This document shows, piece after piece, positions 58,344 to 64,000 of a DNA stretch of 64,000 nucleotides (its first letter is position 1; each line of letters opens with the position of its first letter). Below the pieces are notes generated by a model that saw only the letters and a program-made list of their open reading frames with translations, was not told the origin of the DNA and made no database searches. Location: the NCBI GenBank assembly GCA_034440615.1, contig JAOTOM010002964.1, positions 1 to 64,000 on the forward strand. The letters are read 5' to 3'. The DNA comes from Ashinkailepas kermadecensis. Its lineage: Eukaryota; Arthropoda; Thecostraca; Neolepadidae. A program made the position numbers and the translations under genes.

Positions 58344-59765
58344 CAGTGGCGTCGCCACGAAATTCTCCCAGGGCGGCAATGTTGATAGGGGGCCTCCTGC
58401 TCCCGAAAGGGGGCCTCCACTGTGTTAGGGCTTCCTATTGCTTTTTAGGCTCTTAGTATGGTTCCCGAATGGGGAACATGATTTCATATTGATGTCTTGT
58501 TTGTTCTTGGCATGGTGCATCATTTACGCAAAACGCAATAGTAAGAATCTTTTTTTTTTCGCTGAGAATTGAGCTATACCGGGGTATAAATAAGGAAATG
58601 TGGATAAATACGTCAGTGCCAAAACAAACCAATATCTTTATGCTTTATCGACGGGAAGAATCTTCCCGCTGGCCTCTAGATTGCAGCGAGCTGGTGGGGC
58701 TGGTGCTGAGTATATCTTAAATATATCTCCCATTGATCAACCCACTTCTATGAACACCAAGTTTAACTGAATGTAGCTAGGTTCATCACTACTGTTAGTC
58801 ATTCCCACCAGATTGATCTCATAAACAAGGACGACAATTTCGCGACGGTGACAACGAGAAGTGGATTGAATTGGTTGTCTGATCGTCATCTTAGGGATTT
58901 ATTTATTTTTATAACATTTGATGCTGGCTGGAAGGTACTTGACACAGAAGCTAAAACAATAAATCCTCCGCGAATAAATTCACGGCAAGAACATGCATTC
59001 AACAGCAATGCATCAATGGCAACGCAACAATGGAACAATGCATATATAATGCAAAACCTTCAAATTCCACGCCCATGGTTTTCGCTGTGCTGAACCGTTT
59101 TGTAAATTATGTCGTTGAGAAGGTATTGAAGCTGGGAAGCTCTAACCATGCAGGCTGTAATCACAGAAGACAAGTTTGTAGGAAGAAAATATATTTATGA
59201 ACATCATTCCTCCCATTTAATATAGGGCATCGGTGTTGTTTTGTATGCCTGTGAGGGGGAACTTGCCCCCTCAATGTTGGCTTTGCTCCATGGGCGTATG
59301 TTTCTAAAAATTATTGGGGGACCAGTGACGTACCTATGTTTGCGTCAAGGGGAGGGGGGGGGGGGCAAACGTATTTGGAGGGGGTCCAACTACTGAATAG
59401 TCTTCCGATTTCGACCACTATTTTGTCAAAGGGGACCTTTTTAAGTAAAATAATTAGTGATTAACTGAATTATCCTGTGGAGGGGCCTAATCTACCACTA
59501 TCGTTTCTGATTCGTCGGATTTCAACCCTAGCTTCCCCACCCTGTTCGAATGTATTCTTTTGGTATCCCTTGATTAGTCACCTCGCACTGCTGAAATTAC
59601 ACCTACACAAATCACTTTTAAATGTAAAATTTCCCGATTTCAGACATTCCAGTTCATAGTGGCCGGTCGCCAGGACGCCAACGATAGTGCACGTGCACAC
59701 CCATCTTGCGCATTCGCCACACTTCGTGCGATGCTACGGATTCTGCTGGGCCTCCTACGCTTTGC
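58344..59765 (+). mobile_element. hAT-like family, left 1.4 kb (second copy)
   Basis: Starts CAGTGGCGTCGCCACGAAAT and follows 31782-33242 with roughly 93-95% identity by eye to 'cctacgctttgct'. There the copies diverge and the repeat-rich interior and right end are absent. No 8-bp duplication could be paired. Confidence 0.88.
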
Positions 59766-59989
59766 TAATTGCTATCACATGATAGACTTGCGCCATATCT
59801 GACGTGTGAAATGCTTCGTATGGGCGTTCGCTGCGAAAATTCGATAAATTAAATTCGATCATTAGTTCCCTACTTCCCATATTTTATGGTGAAGAAATGT
59901 TGACACCCTCTGAGCTTTGATGCACCTCATATCTTTGATTAAACATGCTTCCAGGTTGGCTACCGAACCGAGGCTCTGCCTGAGCGTAC
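59766..59989. other. Junction sequence before copy C
   Basis: 'ttgatgcacctcatat' and 'cttccaggttggctaccgaa' resemble 47300-47320 and 10165-10200, so it is repeat-derived. Confidence 0.4.
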
Positions 59990-60705
59990 TTCCTGTGTGA
60001 CGTTTGTGGCGACGTTTGAGTCGATCGGTCTACAGGGCACTCTTAATGTCCATTACCGTGTCCACTCCGGCGAGAGGCCATGTTCATTACCGTGTCCACT
60101 CCGGCGAGAGGCCATGTCCATTACCGTGTCCACTCCGGCGAGAGGCCATGTCCATTACCGTGTCCACTCCGGCGAGAGGCCATGTTCATTACCGTGTCCA
60201 CGAGGCCATGTCCATTACCGTGTCCACTCCGGCGAGAGGCCATGTTCATTACCGTGTCCACTCCGGCGAGAGGCCATGTCCATTACCGTGTCCACTCCGG
60301 CGAGAGGCCATGTTCATTACCGTGTCCACTCCGGCGAGAGGCCATGTCCATTACCGTGTCCACTCCGGCGAGAGGCCATGTTCATTACCGTGTCCACTCG
60401 GGCAGTTCTTACCGTGTCCCTCCGGCGAGAGCCATTACCGTGTACGGGGTCCATTACCGTGTCCACTCCGGCGAGAGGCCATGTCCATTACCGTGTCCAC
60501 TCCGGCGAGAGGCCATGTCCATTACCGTGTCCACTCCGGCGAGAGGCCATGTCCATTACCGTGTCCACTCCGGCGAGAGGCCATGTCCATTACCCTGTCC
60601 ACTCCGGCGAGAGGCCATGCAAATGCGAGCAGTGTGATAAATTGTTTGTCCACCATTCCCATATGACTAGGCATTACCGGATTCATTCCAGAGAGATGCC
60701 ATAGA
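59990..60705 (+). pseudogene. C2H2 zinc-finger gene, copy C, collapsed into a minisatellite
   Basis: It opens with a finger start (CDVCGDV, then TGA at 60027-60029), passes through a 34-bp minisatellite, and ends with one good finger CKCEQCDKLFVHHSHMTRHYRIH (60617-60685), a degraded linker SREMP and TAG at 60702. The C-terminal finger and following sequence match the end of copy B (KCEQCGKFFVYHSYMTMHYR). All other fingers are gone. The 185-235-aa open frames are the 34-bp array read in three frames. No functional protein is expected. Confidence 0.85.
60048..60616 (+). repeat. 34-bp minisatellite made from the finger linker
   Basis: The unit 't(c/t)cattaccgtgtccactcc' plus 'ggcgagaggccatg' encodes HYRVHSGERP in one frame, the H/C linker between fingers. 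About 16 units, with shortened ones near 60190-60210 and 60400-60450. Because 34 is not a multiple of three, reading frame rotates each unit, yet all three forward frames stay open. Confidence 0.95.
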
Positions 60706-61616
60706 GGTGTGATCAGTACGGAAATTTGTTGTTTTCCCATTTCCAGCTGACCGCAGTGGAACCGCTGACCGCAGCTGACTGCAGGCTTCATTTTGGCGGA
60801 AGGACGCACAGCTGTGTGGTGTGTGGGAGGGTGTTCCGTTGTCCGAGCATCTTGTGACGTCATGCTGGCTTATACATTCATACTCTCTGCTGCAGTGTCT
60901 CGAAGTTCAGTTGTCAGGATGTGGGGGAGCATGGATATCCTGGAACGTGGTGTTGGTGCGATGTAAGGTGGAAACATTATAAACAAGGAACATAATTGTG
61001 ACAAGTCGGTACCACGAGCACCGGGGTCCTATACCTAGTGCACACATATTAACCTTTACCCTTGGGTGGCATTTTGCGACCTTCGTCAGGAGACGCAAGT
61101 ACTGAAAGTGGAAATATCGCAAGCATAGTCCGTCGTAAAGTTGTGGTATTCACCTCATTTGTGGGTGGATGGTGGCGAGTTGATGTTCAATGCCTGTTAT
61201 TCAATGTGGCACACATATTCAGTAGAAAACATAACACCAAGCAGCGAGCACCTGGCCAAACCCATGGACTTAGCTGTGTATGCTGTGCATGATGCATGCA
61301 GGAGGGCACTTGCCTCCCCCCCCGCAGTGTTAGGTTTGTCCTCCGAATAATTTCAACTTTTAACATAGTACCGAATATGTCCTTCCATAGTTCCCCCTGA
61401 ATCCATTTGGGCTCGCTCATTGGCCATTGCCTTTCGAAACATTTCTTCGCGTAGGTTACTGGTGTCCTTGGTACCGCCATTTCAGGGTTCTCGCGCGTGT
61501 TTCACCCAGAATCAGCTCTGAGAACTGTACCTTAAATCACTCTCATTAGCATATTCACACGAACGAAGCTTTTTGAAATATCCTACCCATTAATCGTCCC
61601 TCGATGTGTCCATGGT
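60706..61616 (+). other. 3' flank of copy C
   Basis: Paralogous to 50690-51750, including 'cagctgtgtggtgtgtggga', 'gacgcaagtactgaaagtgg' and 'catattca(c/a)acgaacgaagct'. A poly-C run lies at 61316-61322. Confidence 0.8.
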
Positions 61617-62087
61617 TTAACACGCGCACTGGAGGGGGGGGGGGGGCGAAATCCGCCGCCCGACGGAGTAGTCGGGCGAGCGGCCCGGTTCCGGTAACTG
61701 GAACAGGTAACTGACCTGATAAAGTGCTGCTATATTGGTGACCTGAGGTCAAATGCCGCGTCTAGCATATTGCATCATTAGTCATGTCCAAAACATCATT
61801 GATTCCCATTTTGGAGTATTTAAACACAATCACAGCGATCCATAACAATGACAAGCCAAGCCACGCAAAACAAGCAAATTGTGACATGTGACAAAGTTTG
61901 ACCTTGAAGATATTGACCGAAGGTCATGAAATTTGCACGCACTAGAGTTCATTACCGTACCCATCCACCCTGATAATTTCGTTACTCCAGCTTTAATAGG
62001 AGCCGAGATCTTAGGGGTGTGGCGGAATCCGCCCCCCCCCCCTCTCCAGTGCGCGTAATTTTCAGAGGCCGTTCAGGGCGCGTGCTA
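61617..62087 (+). mobile_element. TTAAC-ended element, near complete, absent from the paralogous site
   Basis: Left end TTAACACGCGCACTGG, right end GCGCGTGCTAA, so short inverted termini TTA(A/G)CACGCGC. G-run and C-run blocks sit just inside the ends, and there is an internal hairpin CGCCCGAC/GTCGGGCG (about 61659-61676). The copy B flank reads 'ccatggcataatacacaaattgg' at the equivalent site (51743-51765), proving insertion after duplication. A TTAA-type target hints at piggyBac-like mobilisation, but the class is not proven. No ORF. Confidence 0.85.
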
Positions 62088-62700
62088 ATATACAAATTGG
62101 TTTGTTGGGTTTGAAACGTTGCAGGATGTGCCAAGTGCATCATGGAATAATACAATGAAATCAGCTTTCCGATGATTACGTGAATGACACCACCTTGGGA
62201 GACCGGTCACTTGTTGCCCATTTGTTGTCCCTGGATCCGCCCCTGGCATGACAGCCCGGATGGTGGTATTGCATTGGTGGAAGTTTCCCTCAATGTATGT
62301 GCTGTATGACCAACGCAGTCGATGCGCCCCTAAGCCCAAATAACCCAAATAACCCTCAATGTATGTGGTAGACGAAATAAAAAGTTGTCCTTGTGTTTCG
62401 GATTTCTAGCACTTTCGACTGACACGCAACAAGATATATTTAACATATTTCTCGATTTTTCGCTAATATTCAACTTATTATTTCCGCATAGGAATTTGTA
62501 GTATCCGATCGCCATATAGGTTTCTGCAGCCACATTGCTTGGGTGTCAGACACGGTACTAGACAATGTTATTGTTAAGATCGTAGGGGCCTGCCCATAGA
62601 CAATATGGACACTATCTTGGTGACGCCACCAAAAACCAAGTACCAAAACTAACCTATTCGTTTGCTGTGTGGAGGAAAATGTGTGTAAAAACTTGTCTCG
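62088..62700 (+). other. Rest of the copy C flank
   Basis: Paralogous to 51760-52220. It ends with a single minisatellite-like unit (62596-62630, 'gacaatatggacactatctt'), whereas copy B has ~20 units. Confidence 0.8.
62302..62352 (+). mobile_element. 51-bp SINE tail with 15-bp TSD
   Basis: 'cagtcgatgcgcccctaag' with a 'cccaaataa' tail is flanked by CCCTCAATGTATGTG twice (62287-62301, 62353-62367). Copy B has the uninterrupted 'ccctcggtgtatgtgg' at 51952. It is a severely 5'-truncated retroposon of the family seen at 38218-38253. Confidence 0.88.
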
Positions 62701-62704
62701 TCAC

Positions 62705-62740
62705 CAGGGGCGTCGATTTGTATCCTTTTGTGGGGGCCAT
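62705..62740 (+). mobile_element. hAT MITE family A, left-end stub
   Basis: CAGGGGCGTCGATTTGTATC and 'cttttgtgggggccat' match the first 36 bp of 8430-8969, then the sequence switches abruptly to the CTGCAGGATCC minisatellite. Confidence 0.8.
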
Positions 62741-62751
62741 CCCTAGTGGAA

Positions 62752-63128
62752 AAATCCTACAGGATTGTCCTGCACAATTGTGCAGGACAGCGTCTTGAGG
62801 GATCCTGCAGGATTCTGTGTGAGATATTGATACAAGGATACTACAGGATCCTGCAGGATCCTGCCCATAAATCCTGCAGGATCCTTCACATAGATCCTGT
62901 CGGATTCAGAACTGTCCTGCATGATCCTTCACATAAATCATGCAGCATCCTTCACATGAATCCTGCAGTATCCTTCACATAAATCCTGTAGGATCCTTCA
63001 CGTAAATCCTTTAGGATCTAGGGCTGTCCTGCAGGATTATGCGCATAAATCCTGCAGAATCCTTCATATAAATCCTGTCATCCAGGATTGTCCTGCATGA
63101 TCCTGCACATAAATCCTGCCGAATCCAC
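62752..63128 (+). repeat. CTGCAGGATCC minisatellite, left part
   Basis: Units of about 23 bp ('cttcacataaatcctgcagg' plus 'atc') combine into ~60-bp super-units with 'gctgtcctgcaggat'. ATCCTGCAGGAT is a 12-bp palindrome. A perfect 24-bp palindrome sits at 62766-62789. Confidence 0.93.
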
Positions 63129-63710
63129 TGTAGCGCCTAGGTGCGTGGACAGGCGTAGGATCTGGGAAAGCCACCAGGGAGAAAAGGTACTATGGTGATG
63201 ACAGGTAATGGATGAGAGGTACCGTGGTAGTGTTCAGGTAGTGAAAGAAAGGTAATGCTGGTTAGTCTTAAGCCAGAGAGGTCCTGTCGCCAATTGACAC
63301 CCATGAAGTGTGCTATCTAAGCGTGGTCGACCTCCAGAGAGATGATCCCAGAGACACAAGATGGGACATTTGTATGCCGGCACAATAGGTAACCGAACAG
63401 TTGAAGCCTGAAACCTAGTTATTACATTGAAGAACGAAGATATCGAAAAGTACATGCATTTGGGAAAGCGTACAGGTCAGTCAGTTGAGTGAAGTAGACA
63501 GCTATTATGGCAGATGGCTATTGGACACAGGGCAATAGATATAAGCAGAGAAACAAGCTATAATTTACATGGTTAAGCACGATTAATGACACTGTCATCT
63601 TACATCAAAGGGTGAACCTTAAGTACACCACATCGTCTAATAGATGGCAGCACTCATGCACAGCAGTCAACCGCCAAGCATGCTGGTGCTCTCACTCGCG
63701 CTCCGCTACA
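63129..63710. mobile_element. Probable solo LTR (582 bp) inside the minisatellite, TSD CCAC
   Basis: The insert starts TGTAGCGCC and ends CGCTACA, the TG...CA inverted termini of LTR retrotransposons, with CCAC on both sides (63125-63128, 63711-63714). Removing it restores a normal minisatellite phase ('gaatccacaactgtcctg', compare 'gatccagggctgtcctg'). A TATA-like 'gatataag' lies at 63538-63545. The minus-strand 73-aa frame 63455-63234 has no recognised domain. Strand and family are undetermined; no internal genes remain. Confidence 0.7.
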
Positions 63711-64000
63711 CCACAACTGTCCTGCAGGATCCATCACATACACCTTGTAGGATCCAGGGCCGTCCTGGAGGATCATGCGCATAAATCCTGTAGAATCCTT
63801 CACATAAATCCTGTCAGATCTACAGCTGTCCTGCATGATCCTGCACATAAATCCTACAGGATCCTTCACATAAATCCTGTCGCATCCAGGGCTGTCCTGC
63901 AGGATTCTTTACATCAATCCTGTTGGATCCATGACCGTCCTGCAGGATCCTGCATAAAAATTGAATGGGAGCCTACCGGATCTTGTGGTGTCCTGCATAT
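63711..64000 (+). repeat. CTGCAGGATCC minisatellite, right part
   Basis: Same units as 62752-63128 continuing to the window end. The array extends beyond the window. Confidence 0.93.

Noticed and set aside
59997..60704. Three overlapping ORFs of 185-235 aa
   Set aside because: They are a 34-bp minisatellite read in three frames; only the last ~30 residues of one frame form a real zinc finger.
1..64000. Bacterial-type operons, CRISPR or defence system
   Set aside because: No such genes; all coding remnants are LINE or C2H2 zinc finger, and repeats are of metazoan type.

Overview
This window looks like intergenic, repeat-dense DNA from an invertebrate animal, most likely an arthropod (moderate to low confidence). 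The clues are a long run of degenerate AACCT/CCTAA motifs like the arthropod telomere repeat (12990-13370), LINEs of the CR1 and I groups, tRNA-derived SINEs, hAT-type elements with 8-bp target duplications, and vertebrate-style C2H2 zinc-finger genes. There is no bacterial gene organisation. Almost every long open frame is a broken transposon ORF or a tandem repeat that happens to be open. The only credible host genes are three related C2H2 zinc-finger copies in the right third.

Left part (1-31 kb): an I-type LINE fragment (240-860), a minus-strand CR1-like LINE with an esterase-type ORF1 and EN/RT ORF2 (880-4080) preceded by 495-bp tandem units (4184-5090), CR1-type 3' fragments (5640-6060, 7000-7260), a minisatellite-bearing element whose inverted partner lies 20 kb away (7544-8225 and 27651-28735), two hAT MITEs in opposite orientation with perfect 8-bp TSDs (8430-8969, 11395-11957), a TTAAC-ended element, and three I-type LINE copies with RNase H or a shared 3' tail (14100-18619, 19740-20235, 28830-30760).

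Middle (31-38 kb): a tRNA-derived SINE is split by a 5.6-kb hAT-like element (31782-37370, TSD TCTAGGGG). The element has no credible coding capacity. It carries a perfect 54-bp inverted repeat and kilobases of tandem repeat, including a 21-bp array that is open in several frames. A paralogous locus at 46.7-47.4 kb preserves the unoccupied site.

Right part (38-64 kb): a segmentally repeated zinc-finger locus. Copy A (40.4-42.1 kb) is broken, copy B (49.25-52.7 kb) keeps a 403-aa, 14-finger ORF, and copy C (60.0-62.6 kb) has lost its fingers to a 34-bp minisatellite made from the inter-finger linker. Comparing the copies dates later insertions: a nearly complete CR1-group LINE inside a 32-bp minisatellite (52677-57875), a TTAAC element (61617-62087) and a 51-bp SINE tail (62302-62352). 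The window ends in a CTGCAGGATCC-rich minisatellite split by a probable solo LTR (63129-63710). The genes do not form a pathway. The main theme is nested transposition and tandem-repeat growth around a zinc-finger cluster.
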